From positions 1 through 21,112 of the IMG/VR virus record IMGVR_UViG_3300048694_000935: 21,112 nucleotides of DNA; one strand, 5' to 3'. Below are positions 1 to 5,726 of the stretch, piece by piece. The DNA is from a virus. The notes beneath the pieces were generated by a model. That model was not told the origin of the DNA. It saw nothing but the letters and a program-made list of their open reading frames with translations, and made no database searches. A program made the translations under genes and the position numbers. Within the stretch, counting starts at the first letter, position 1, and each line of letters starts with the position of its first letter.

Positions 1-208
1 ACAACCTCAAACATTAACCTGGACTGGATCTGTAGGAACTTCTACCATGGCTACAACTAAAGTTCTTGCTTTTGCTTATAATCCTATTTTATCAGCTAAT
101 TTTTGGCAAGGACAATTAGCCGAAGTACTGTTGTACACTAGAACATTAAATTCTACAGAAATTTCTGGCGTGGAAAGTTACCTAAGTTCAAAATGGGGAA
201 CACCATAA
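1..208 (+). CDS. C-terminal end of LamG/concanavalin-A-like domain protein, probable tail fibre or adhesin (partial)
   Basis: The gene enters from the left edge; the reading frame starts at base 2 and ends at TAA 206-208, giving 68 residues. The end has the signature of a LamG/concanavalin-A-like jelly-roll: a strand ending in FWQGQLAEVLLYTR, then an acidic helix (STEISGVESYLSSKWG) that closes on a Lys-Trp-Gly. This ending is common in carbohydrate-binding domains of fibres and large surface proteins. In a phage the likely role is receptor binding at the tail or virion surface, but the N-terminal part that would show this lies outside the window. The domain call is fairly safe; the virion role is inferred from context. 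Confidence 0.65.
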   Translation, partial: QPQTLTWTGSVGTSTMATTKVLAFAYNPILSANFWQGQLAEVLLYTRTLNSTEISGVESYLSSKWGTP

Positions 209-214
209 TAAATA
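207..214 (+). promoter_or_regulatory. Weak T4-type late promoter candidate
   Basis: AATAAATA, 7 of 8 matches to TATAAATA, overlaps the stop codon of the fibre gene and lies 26 bases before the nuclease start. A late start would fall near 220, leaving a leader with AAGGA at 231-235. In an A+T-rich genome this match alone is weak evidence. Confidence 0.3.
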
Positions 215-240
215 AACTTTATACATAATTAAGGATTATT

Positions 241-1065
241 ATGAAAAAGTTTATTTTGAGCCTATTACTAGGATTTTCATTAGTTACAGCAGATGCTTGG
301 GACCAACGTGCTCCGCTTCCTGTACAAAGTTGTCAAGTTCATAGCCCTTATGGATTTGCACAAACTCAACGACCTGCACAGCCTATTTGTCGTGAAGCGT
401 ATCTAGTAGCTTACGATGCTCCTGCTAAGATTCCTGTCTATGTGGCCTACACACTATTACCACAAAATGCGCTAGGTTGCTTTCCTAGAACAAATGCCTT
501 CGTGGCAGATCAATCATTAAATGGTACTGGTGCTACTCCTGCTGACTATGCAGGTACAGGTTACGATAAAGGACACGCTGCACCCGATGGAGACCTAAGT
601 TGGAGCCAACAGGTAGAATACGAAAGTTTCTTAATGACCAATATGTATCCGCAACACGGATCACTTAACAGAGGAATATGGAAACTATTAGAGACCAGTG
701 TTCGTGGTTGGGCAGTACAACGAAATCAACCTTTTACAATCTATGTTGGAGCACTATATGGTGCCGGTAATGAAACTATTGGTAAAGGAGTTGTTGTTCC
801 TAATGGTTTCTACAAGATTGTAGTAAACAATGCTACTAAAGAAATAGCAGGTTGGGGATTTCCACACACTAAGCCTTATGTTAATTTAGGCAATGATCTA
901 ACTAAATTCCGTGTGCCAGTGGCACAAATACAGCAACAGGCTGGAGTACAGTTTGGATTCCCAGCAGGTGCTAAAGAATTACAACCAGGACAGGAGTGGC
1001 CAGTAGATTATGGACAACTTACTAACGCCAAACGTGCTAAGTGTGGTGCTAACGCTGCTGATTAA
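241..1065 (+). CDS. Secreted DNA/RNA non-specific endonuclease (NUC/EndA family)
   Basis: A 274-aa nuclease of the beta-beta-alpha metal (Serratia nuclease) family, which cuts DNA and RNA without sequence preference. Residues 109-112 are DKGH, the family's DRGH-type motif with general-base His112. Asn143 in NRGIWKLLE (143-151) is the expected Mg2+ ligand and Glu151 the downstream acidic residue. Residues 1-19 are a clear signal peptide (Lys-Lys, then a Leu-rich core, then small residues), so the protein should leave the cytoplasm. Several cysteines (31, 50, 80) could form disulfides outside it. AAGGA at 231-235 supports the start. Possible roles are degrading extracellular or periplasmic DNA, scavenging nucleotides, or excluding competitors. 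Cargo or virion-bound use cannot be ruled out. Family call is strong; biological role is inferred. Confidence 0.9.
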   Translation: MKKFILSLLLGFSLVTADAWDQRAPLPVQSCQVHSPYGFAQTQRPAQPICREAYLVAYDAPAKIPVYVAYTLLPQNALGCFPRTNAFVADQSLNGTGATPADYAGTGYDKGHAAPDGDLSWSQQVEYESFLMTNMYPQHGSLNRGIWKLLETSVRGWAVQRNQPFTIYVGALYGAGNETIGKGVVVPNGFYKIVVNNATKEIAGWGFPHTKPYVNLGNDLTKFRVPVAQIQQQAGVQFGFPAGAKELQPGQEWPVDYGQLTNAKRAKCGANAAD

Positions 1066-1216
1066 TGGTCTTGCTCGTTATGGATATGACATAGCAAATG
1101 TTCCATATCCTATAGAATTATCACCCTTAGGACCGTTATAGCTTACGGGTGTAGGCGGCTGCTGCCAGTGTAACTTAACGCCATTCGTTACCAAAGTGAG
1201 CGCTAAATAATAGATT

Positions 1217-1648
1217 ATGCGAGCTAAAGAATTTATCTACGAAGAAGATCTTAGTAATTGGAGAAATTACCAGGGCTTGCGTCCTGCCAAAAATGAACCA
1301 GGTGTAAACTTATTTCCTGGGAGAGATATTGTAGGTCAACGTGTTTACCACGTTACTAACAAGCTTGTCGCCATAGAAAAAAGTGGCGGTCTAAAACCTA
1401 AAAAAGATGAAACAGGAGCTAAAGAATATGGTAGACTCAGTACCAACGAGCATCCATTTATTCCTGTTATTGGTATATGGTTTAGTGTAGGCAAACCTGC
1501 TTGGTTCGGTAAGTATGTACTAAGCTGGGTAATTGAACCTACTGATCAAGTCTATGTGGCCTATGCCGGACACAGTCCTGGCAAACTTACACCTGATGTT
1601 CAATTAAATCCTGTTCCTATGGATAGGATTACTGTGGAAAAACGATAA
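1217..1648 (+). CDS. Phage protein of unknown function with capsid-targeting-like N-terminus
   Basis: 143 aa, no family recognised. It starts MRAKEFIYEED, which resembles the capsid-targeting peptides of T4 internal head proteins and contains I-Y-E, a fit to the (I/L)-X-E prohead-protease site. The middle carries a YHVTNK segment (about 44-49) followed by a Gly/Lys-rich loop, then aromatic stretches (GIWFSVGKPAWFGKY, about 86-100) and VLSWVIEPTDQVYVAY. HVT followed by a later W/Y-rich strand is loosely reminiscent of ADP-ribosyltransferase-like folds, but this is too weak to call. No clear Shine-Dalgarno site precedes the ATG. The stop overlaps the ATG of the next gene (TAATG), so the two are translationally coupled. 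The next gene begins with nearly the same bases (ATGCGAGCTARAGAATT), showing the N-terminal tag is shared. Confidence 0.75.
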   Translation: MRAKEFIYEEDLSNWRNYQGLRPAKNEPGVNLFPGRDIVGQRVYHVTNKLVAIEKSGGLKPKKDETGAKEYGRLSTNEHPFIPVIGIWFSVGKPAWFGKYVLSWVIEPTDQVYVAYAGHSPGKLTPDVQLNPVPMDRITVEKR

Positions 1649-2820
1649 TGCGAGCTAGAGAATTCAATCAACCAAAAAAAGATCTCGTCATCTTTGATAT
1701 TGATGATACTCTGCTTCACACGACCGCTAAAATTAATGTTGTGAAAAATGGTCAGGTTATTCGACAGCTAACTAATCAAGAATTTAACAATTATACATTA
1801 CAACCCGGCGAGCAGTTTGATTTTGGCGAATTTCAAAGTGCAGAAAAATTTAACAAAGAAAGCTTACCTATCAAACCAATGATAGACAAGCTTAAAACTA
1901 TTTTAAATCATGCACAAAATGCAGATGTTATAATGTTAACTGCTAGGTCTGATTTTGATAATAGAGATCTATTTTTAAAGACATTTACAGATTTAGGTAT
2001 TGACATGAGTAGGGTTCATGTTCATAGAGCTGGAAATTTACCTGGAGATTCAGCACCAGCAGAAAAGAAAGCGGTCTATGTTAGAAAATATGCCGATACA
2101 GGAAAGTATGGGCATATTCGTTTATACGATGACAGCAGAACAAATTTAATAGTTTTCAAAGCATTAGAAAACGAGTATCCAGATATCGATTTTAGAGCAT
2201 ATTATGTAGGACCTAAAGGCACAACAAGTCCTATTAGGGAAAGCAGAGAAGAGTTGTTAAATCATAAAAACAACTTTGTAGAAATGTTTGGAAAATTCTT
2301 ACCAATAGCCATGCATTATCTACATTTGGATTCTCTACCTAAAATGAAATTTCAAGCACATATAGATGACGAAGATCAGCCAACATTTGGTAGATATGTT
2401 AACGAAGAAAATACATTATATGTTGCGCTAATGAATCGTCATCCTAACGATATTTTAAGAACAGTAGCACACGAGCTATGTCATCATAAACAGAATGTTG
2501 AACACGAATTAAATCCTAGAAGTGGAGAAACTGGTAGTCCAGAAGAGAATCAGGCTAACCAAATGGCAGGTATCATTATGCGCCATTTCAATAAAAAATA
2601 TCCTGAATATTTGAATAGTAAACCTATAACCGAAACTTTAGATGAAAATTTCGCCGACGGTCGTAATCCACAAGACAAGGGCGACAGCGCAAGACACGGT
2701 ATTAAAAAAGGTAGTAGTTTAGCTGCATTAGATAAAATTGTTCACAGCAAAACCGCAAGCCCTAGGAAAAAACAATTAGCTCATTGGCAAGCTAATATGC
2801 GACGCGGTCGCAACAAATAA
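1648..2820 (+). CDS. HAD-like phosphatase fused to HExxH metallopeptidase-like domain
   Basis: 390 aa with three parts. Residues about 11-195 form a HAD-superfamily domain: motif I DIDDT (17-21, nucleophile Asp17 and acid Asp19), motif II Thr98 in MLTAR, and motif IV YDDS (160-163). This layout suits a phosphatase acting on nucleotides or polynucleotide ends. Residues about 200-325 carry HELCH (275-279) inside a helix, with SPEENQAN (297-304) about 20 residues on, as expected for a gluzincin-type zinc peptidase with Glu300 as third ligand. The tail (about 335-390) is basic and contains KKQLAHWQANMRRG, a type of ending I recall from other phage proteins. The N-terminus MRAREF matches the tag of the upstream gene but lacks a Glu cleavage site. 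Substrates are unknown. Domain calls are good; activity as a peptidase is inferred. Confidence 0.8.
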   Translation: MRAREFNQPKKDLVIFDIDDTLLHTTAKINVVKNGQVIRQLTNQEFNNYTLQPGEQFDFGEFQSAEKFNKESLPIKPMIDKLKTILNHAQNADVIMLTARSDFDNRDLFLKTFTDLGIDMSRVHVHRAGNLPGDSAPAEKKAVYVRKYADTGKYGHIRLYDDSRTNLIVFKALENEYPDIDFRAYYVGPKGTTSPIRESREELLNHKNNFVEMFGKFLPIAMHYLHLDSLPKMKFQAHIDDEDQPTFGRYVNEENTLYVALMNRHPNDILRTVAHELCHHKQNVEHELNPRSGETGSPEENQANQMAGIIMRHFNKKYPEYLNSKPITETLDENFADGRNPQDKGDSARHGIKKGSSLAALDKIVHSKTASPRKKQLAHWQANMRRGRNK

Positions 2821-2822
2821 AT

Positions 2823-2930
2823 GTCAAGTGCCAATTTACCCGTAGTCAAATACTACCTGAACTTTTAAACTTGCCGAGACTGAGAAAAAGCAAGCATCAG
2901 GGTCCTTGGATGCTCAGTCGACCACTTGAC
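2823..2930 (+). other. Intergenic element with nested inverted repeats (candidate structured RNA)
   Basis: The gap between the HAD/peptidase gene and the superoxide dismutase gene is closed by a perfect 8-base inverted repeat, GTCAAGTG (2823-2830) with CACTTGAC (2923-2930). Inside are GTAGT/ACTAC (2842-2846 with 2852-2856, 5-base loop), GACTGAG/CTCAGTC (2878-2884 with 2913-2919) and GCATC/GATGC (2894-2898 with 2909-2913, competing for one base), plus AGG/CCT in the terminal loop. The layout is a closing stem around two hairpins, about 108 nt. It lacks the T-arm of a tRNA and has no U-tract, so it is neither a tRNA nor a plain terminator. It ends 12 bases before a late promoter. Either strand could encode it. 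Confidence 0.45.
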
Positions 2931-2942
2931 CATCTATTTAAC

Positions 2943-2950
2943 TATAAATA
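2943..2950 (+). promoter_or_regulatory. T4-type late promoter of the superoxide dismutase gene
   Basis: Perfect TATAAATA. With T4 spacing the transcript would start near 2956, one base before the ATG at 2957, so the late mRNA would be essentially leaderless. Confidence 0.6.
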
Positions 2951-2956
2951 CGCTGT

Positions 2957-3499
2957 ATGTATAACTTTATTAAAACTATCGTTGAAGGACGGACTCCTAA
3001 AACTCTTGAGCGTATAAAATTGCCCTATGCCTTAGATGGGCTGGGCCGTAGTCTAAGCAAACGAGCCGTAAATTATCACTATAACAAACTATATAAAGCC
3101 TATTGTGATCGCTATAATGCCGGCGAAGGTGATTTAGATTTTAACGAATCTGGAGCATTCCTCCATGCCAAATATTTTAGCCAATTTACCGCACCCAAAG
3201 GTAATAATACACCGACTGGTGCTTGTTTAAATTTCATCAATGAATCTTTTGATAGCTTTGAAAACTTTAAAGATAGATTTTTGAAAGTGGCTATGGCTGT
3301 TCAAGGCAGCGGATGGGTATATCTTGCCCGTAATGGCGAAATCAAAACTATCACTAACCATCAGATCAAGAACGATATTGTTCTACTAATTGACTGGTGG
3401 GAGCACTCCTTCCAATTTGATTTTGAAAATGATAAGGAAAAATATTTGGAAGGTCAATGGCGTATCATTGATTGGAGTGTAATAGAACAGCGACTATAA
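2957..3499 (+). CDS. Mn/Fe superoxide dismutase-like protein
   Basis: 180 aa, slightly shorter than the usual 190-210. The family fold is visible from LPYALDGLG (22-30) to the C-terminal Trp/Ile-rich helix. All four metal ligands are present: His41 (in NYHYNK), His70 (in FLHAKYF), Asp146 and His150 (in DWWEH). The gateway Tyr (Tyr49) is kept, but the two histidines that follow the first ligand in most members are Leu45 and Tyr46. Gly66 together with Gln136 (in TNHQ) is the Mn-type arrangement of the second-sphere Gln rather than the Fe-type. It should convert superoxide to H2O2 and O2. The N-terminal extension MYNFIKTIVEGR looks like a capsid-targeting peptide with an I-V-E protease site, so the enzyme may be packaged. 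No Shine-Dalgarno site is visible. Fold and ligands are seen; activity and location are inferred. Confidence 0.85.
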   Translation: MYNFIKTIVEGRTPKTLERIKLPYALDGLGRSLSKRAVNYHYNKLYKAYCDRYNAGEGDLDFNESGAFLHAKYFSQFTAPKGNNTPTGACLNFINESFDSFENFKDRFLKVAMAVQGSGWVYLARNGEIKTITNHQIKNDIVLLIDWWEHSFQFDFENDKEKYLEGQWRIIDWSVIEQRL

Positions 3500-3505
3500 A
3501 ATAAT

Positions 3506-3533
3506 AAACCCTGGATATTGCTACCCAGGGTTT
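3506..3533. terminator. Bidirectional rho-independent terminator
   Basis: Perfect 9-base stem AAACCCTGG (3506-3514) / CCAGGGTTT (3525-3533) with a 10-base loop. It is followed by a T-run on the + strand and by a T-rich stretch on the - strand (complement of 3495-3508). It lies between the convergent superoxide dismutase gene (+) and the 90-aa gene (-), so it can end both transcripts. Confidence 0.8.
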
Positions 3534-3592
3534 TAGTTGCATAATATAATATTAGGCTATGCCGATATAAGTTATTATTTTAGTATTATAAA

Positions 3593-3865
3593 TTATTTCT
3601 TACCAGAACCGGCGTTGACAAAGCTGTACATCTTTTCAGCAGTTTCTAAAACTTTGTCTAGACCAGGAAATTGAGGCATAGCAACAGTGGTAACGATCTG
3701 GCCAGTCTTGGCATCACGTTCGGCCTTCATTTCCCAACCTTGGAAAGCAACACGGTATTCGCTTTCTACTAGATCTTTAGCCATTGCTAGGATATCTGTG
3801 CGGATTTCGTATCCGTTCTTATTGAACTTAACTTCTGGTAACTTAGGTGTAGTAAATTCAGACAT
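3593..3865 (-). CDS. Small phage protein of unknown function
   Basis: 90 aa on the minus strand. The core FNKNGYEIRTDILAMAKDLVE (in two halves around residues 14-34) is a short strand plus amphipathic helix, followed by an aromatic, charged segment and a second helix near the end. I recall similar small proteins in marine T4-like phages but cannot name a function. AAGGAGAATAA precedes the ATG, a near-ideal ribosome binding site. A strong sigma70-type promoter lies at 3928-3956 on the same strand and the bidirectional terminator lies downstream, so this is probably a short, well-expressed transcript. The codons used (for example AAC, GGT, CGT) suggest good expression. Function unknown. Confidence 0.85.
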   Translation of the reverse strand: MSEFTTPKLPEVKFNKNGYEIRTDILAMAKDLVESEYRVAFQGWEMKAERDAKTGQIVTTVAMPQFPGLDKVLETAEKMYSFVNAGSGKK

Positions 3866-3927
3866 TTTATTCTCCTTGTGTATGTGTCTGTAACAAGCAA
3901 CTACTTCTATTTCGCTGCTGTGTATTA

Positions 3928-3956
3928 TTATATATCTAAACTAAAAAAATATCAAG
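3928..3956 (-). promoter_or_regulatory. Sigma70-type promoter for the 90-aa gene
   Basis: Reading the minus strand: TTGATA (complement of 3951-3956), a 17-base spacer, then TATAAT (complement of 3928-3933). This is 5/6 and 6/6 to the consensus with ideal spacing. The predicted start near 3921 gives a leader of about 55 bases ending in AAGGAG. The -35 box overlaps the last codons of the acetyltransferase gene. It fits host-polymerase (early) expression. Confidence 0.75.
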
Positions 3957-4515
3957 AGGTTTCCGGTAAAAATGACCAAGGTAATTTAAATCTTTTACCC
4001 ATATAATCTAACATTGCAAGATTACTGTCAATGTTCTCGCTCACATAGGTAGTGAGTTGAGGTACATCTAAATCTACCTGACCCGTAGTTTCTCCCATCT
4101 CAGAATATAAATGTATGCCGTTTTTAACACATAGATGCTTAATAGCTTGATTTCTGCTAAGACAAACCATCTTACCATGCAGTAGGTTGTGAGTCCTACA
4201 CCATTGAATACATCTACGCATTAGTGTATCACCGATTCCTAGTCCTTGATATTCTTTTAGAACAGAAAATGCTAGTTCCATTTCACCATTACTTTTAGCT
4301 ATATGTCCGATTCCGACAAAATTTAAATCTACATTTTCTACTGCAAAAATTATGTGATTTTCATAATCGTCAACAATTCTTTTACAGAATGCTACAATCA
4401 TTTCGTCGCTGATAGGATAACCAAATCGTAGAACTTTGCTATCTGCATCTAGTGATTTGATATGATTTTCATATTTTGAAAGCTCTTTTTGAAGTATTAA
4501 ACGAGGTGTAAACAT
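3952..4515 (-). CDS. GNAT-family N-acetyltransferase
   Basis: 187 aa. The acetyl-CoA pyrophosphate-binding motif A is clear: a beta strand (MELAFSVL, 79-86) followed by EYQGLGIGDTLMRRC (88-102), matching (Q/R)xxGx(G/A) with Gln90, Gly93 and Gly95 at the start of a long helix. A GIGHI strand (68-72) is the usual beta4, and the segment after the helix (HGKMVCLSRNQAIKHLC) is motif B-like. The N-terminal half should hold the acceptor pocket. The substrate cannot be read from sequence; small molecules, antibiotics or protein N-termini are all possible. AGGAG lies 8 bases before the ATG. It is the middle of three minus-strand genes and probably shares a transcript with the 49-aa gene upstream. Confidence 0.85.
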   Translation of the reverse strand: MFTPRLILQKELSKYENHIKSLDADSKVLRFGYPISDEMIVAFCKRIVDDYENHIIFAVENVDLNFVGIGHIAKSNGEMELAFSVLKEYQGLGIGDTLMRRCIQWCRTHNLLHGKMVCLSRNQAIKHLCVKNGIHLYSEMGETTGQVDLDVPQLTTYVSENIDSNLAMLDYMGKRFKLPWSFLPETS

Positions 4516-4568
4516 TTAAGAGCTCCTGGGTCGATTGAATATGATCGCCAGTATTACTGCTAAATTTG

Positions 4569-4718
4569 TTAGATCCATCTTGTGCTAGCTACCATGTAGT
4601 CGTATTGCTTTAACCAATGATCAACTTCAGCAGGATGTTGAGGATTTTTACTGATGATGTAACGTTCTACATCTGTTTGAGGGGCTCGTGTGAACCATTT
4701 GATAATTTTTTGAAACAT
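4569..4718 (-). CDS. 49-aa small protein of unknown function
   Basis: A short minus-strand gene. The protein starts MFQKIIKWFTRAP, a basic aromatic segment, then has DVERYIISKNP and HPAEVDHWLKQYD, which read as an amphipathic helix, an Asn-Pro turn and a second amphipathic helix. I recall similar short proteins with a 'YI.SKNP...AEVE.W...Y' pattern in bacteria and phages, but no function. AAGGAA lies about 10 bases before the ATG and a sigma70-type promoter lies 93 bases upstream. The spacing, codon pattern and conserved-looking helices support a real gene despite its size. Confidence 0.7.
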   Translation of the reverse strand: MFQKIIKWFTRAPQTDVERYIISKNPQHPAEVDHWLKQYDYMVASTRWI

Positions 4719-4810
4719 TGTGTGTTTTCCTTGTGTGTTTGAGAAACTCGTGGTTTCTACTGATATTATTTAGCAATCAAATGCTGCGATCGCACATTTT
4801 AATTTCGTAA

Positions 4811-4839
4811 ATTCTATGTTATACTATTAGAGGATTCAA
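4811..4839 (-). promoter_or_regulatory. Sigma70-type promoter for the 49-aa gene
   Basis: Minus strand TTGAAT (complement of 4834-4839), 17-base spacer, TAGAAT (complement of 4811-4816). The start would be near 4804, with a leader of about 86 bases that contains a 10-base palindrome (4785-4794) and a small hairpin (4742-4758). It overlaps the + strand promoter element at 4817-4825. Confidence 0.5.
4817..4825 (+). promoter_or_regulatory. Extended -10 promoter for the gene at 4865
   Basis: TGTTATACT is an extended -10 element (TGn followed by TATACT) with no good -35 box. The start would be near 4832, giving a leader of about 33 bases that holds AAGGA at 4852-4856. It overlaps the divergent minus-strand promoter. 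Confidence 0.4.
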
Positions 4840-4864
4840 CTAAATATTGAAAAGGAAAAATAAG

Positions 4865-5164
4865 TTGAAAAGAGCTACCAAAAGTTTATTAGAAGAACTC
4901 AACTCAATTTCTGTCAAGAAGAACAGTGAAGCTGTAATTGAAAGCCGTGCTGTTCATGTTATTGACAGTGCTATAAATCTTTTAACTCTAATTCGAGAAA
5001 ACTTTAGTCCTGAAGAAGCTTATGAATTAGAACGTAGGCTTATCAATAGCATCAAAGGTTCGGATTCTGCCAAGTTTGTTCGCAGTATACGCAGACTGCG
5101 TGATAGTAGGGAAACCGTTAAAAATCTTCGAATCATCGAAGGTGATCTAAAAGACGAAGATTGA
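4865..5164 (+). CDS. Small helical phage protein of unknown function (TTG start)
   Basis: 99 aa if it begins at TTG 4865, which has AAGGA at 4852-4856 eight bases upstream. A TTG at 4847 in the same frame would add six residues but is worse placed relative to that site. No ATG is available near the start. The product is almost entirely alpha-helical and charged: KRATKSLLEELNSISVKK, a helix around ESRAVHVIDSAINLLTLI, then EEAYELERRLINSIK and an Arg-rich helix. This pattern of a basic start, central helix and Arg-rich end suggests nucleic-acid or protein binding, but no family is recognised with certainty. I recall related sequences in marine T4-like phages. It is the first + gene after the minus-strand island. 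Confidence 0.75.
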   Translation: MKRATKSLLEELNSISVKKNSEAVIESRAVHVIDSAINLLTLIRENFSPEEAYELERRLINSIKGSDSAKFVRSIRRLRDSRETVKNLRIIEGDLKDED

Positions 5165-5194
5165 GACCCATTTCAATAATTTTTTTCCAAATTG

Positions 5195-5202
5195 AATAAA
5201 TA
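5195..5202 (+). promoter_or_regulatory. Late promoter-like box before the codon-biased gene
   Basis: AATAAATA, 7 of 8 to TATAAATA. A start near 5208 would give a 52-base leader with a hairpin (ATCCCG 5217-5222 / CGGGGT 5226-5231, one G-T pair) ahead of AAGGAG. The leader hairpin could stabilise the mRNA. Confidence 0.35.
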
Positions 5203-5259
5203 ATATTATGTAAAACATCCCGGAGCGGGGTGGACATAACGAGAATAAGGAGAAAAATT

Positions 5260-5649
5260 ATGTCATACGGAATCGGAAGAAAACACGGCCACGCTTTTGC
5301 AGCTGGCTTTTATGGCTATCAACCAGCCCTAGTTACAATCACATCTACAAACAGAATTACTGCTGACAGTTCCAGTGGTGGTTTCATTGTTGACGGTGGT
5401 TATACTAAAGTTATGCGTGCTCTAGAGCAATTCGCAAGCATCGTTGTTCTTGGCGACCAAGACGGTGGTAACGATAACTTCTCTGCTATCGTTGATCTAG
5501 CTAGCTTCAACCAAGGTGACGGTATGGGCGGCCAAGGCGGCAGCACCAGCGACCTAAGCGCTCTTAAGGCTGCTGTTGACGCAGCTATCGGCGGAACTTG
5601 CTCTGTAACAGTTGCTACAACTCTACAAGCTGACGGTTCTTGGGCCTAA
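5260..5649 (+). CDS. Probable abundant virion protein, unknown family
   Basis: 129 aa from ATG 5260, chosen because AAGGAG lies just upstream; an in-frame GTG at 5230 has no such support. The sequence opens MSYGIGRKHGHAFAAGFYG, then is rich in Thr, Ser, Gly, Ala and Val, with a Gly-rich loop (GDGMGGQGGSTSDLS, about 81-95) and a short Ala-rich helix, and no Cys until the end. It looks like a small beta-rich structural protein. Codon choice is visibly different from the neighbours: GGT/GGC, GAC, AAC, ATC, ACC and GCT dominate, which points to very high expression. It stands alone between a late-type box with a leader hairpin and a strong terminator. A decoration or minor capsid protein is the best guess, not proven. 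Confidence 0.75.
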   Translation: MSYGIGRKHGHAFAAGFYGYQPALVTITSTNRITADSSSGGFIVDGGYTKVMRALEQFASIVVLGDQDGGNDNFSAIVDLASFNQGDGMGGQGGSTSDLSALKAAVDAAIGGTCSVTVATTLQADGSWA

Positions 5650-5667
5650 TCTGTAATATACAGAACT

Positions 5668-5698
5668 AAAAAGCGATCTTTACAGGTCGCTTTTTTTT
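5668..5698 (+). terminator. Strong rho-independent terminator
   Basis: Stem AAAAAGCGA (5668-5676) / TCGCTTTTT (5687-5695), extendable by a G-T and a C-G pair, then eight T residues. It ends the 129-aa gene's transcript immediately before the next late promoter. Confidence 0.9.
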
Positions 5699-5701
5699 GA
5701 C

Positions 5702-5709
5702 TATAAATA
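5702..5709 (+). promoter_or_regulatory. T4-type late promoter
   Basis: Perfect TATAAATA directly after the terminator. The expected start near 5715 leaves a 12-base leader that still holds the TAGG of the ribosome binding site for the gene at 5727. Confidence 0.65.
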
Positions 5710-5726
5710 AATTATATAGGTATATT

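Noticed and set aside
434-1565. GTCTATGTGGCCTA present in both the nuclease gene and the 1217 gene
   Set aside because: Both encode VYVAY in frame; a short chance match, not a repeat element.
2821-2868. A 15-codon ORF (ATG 2821 to TAA 2866) followed by an open -1 frame reading through about 3014, suggesting a frameshifted small gene
   Set aside because: No good slippery heptamer is present at the junction and the downstream frame runs into the SOD gene; the inverted repeats explain the region better.
2823-2930. tRNA gene in the structured intergenic element
   Set aside because: No T-arm consensus, no anticodon arm of the right length, and the element is about 108 bases long.
4785-4794. GCGATCGC (cyanobacterial HIP1 octamer), also at 9162-9169
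   Set aside because: Two copies in 21 kb are far fewer than in cyanobacterial genomes that iterate HIP1, so this does not show a cyanobacterial host.
5697-5726. TTGACT-18-TATATT as a sigma70 promoter
   Set aside because: The start would fall after ATG 5727, and the perfect late box TATAAATA in the same place explains it better.
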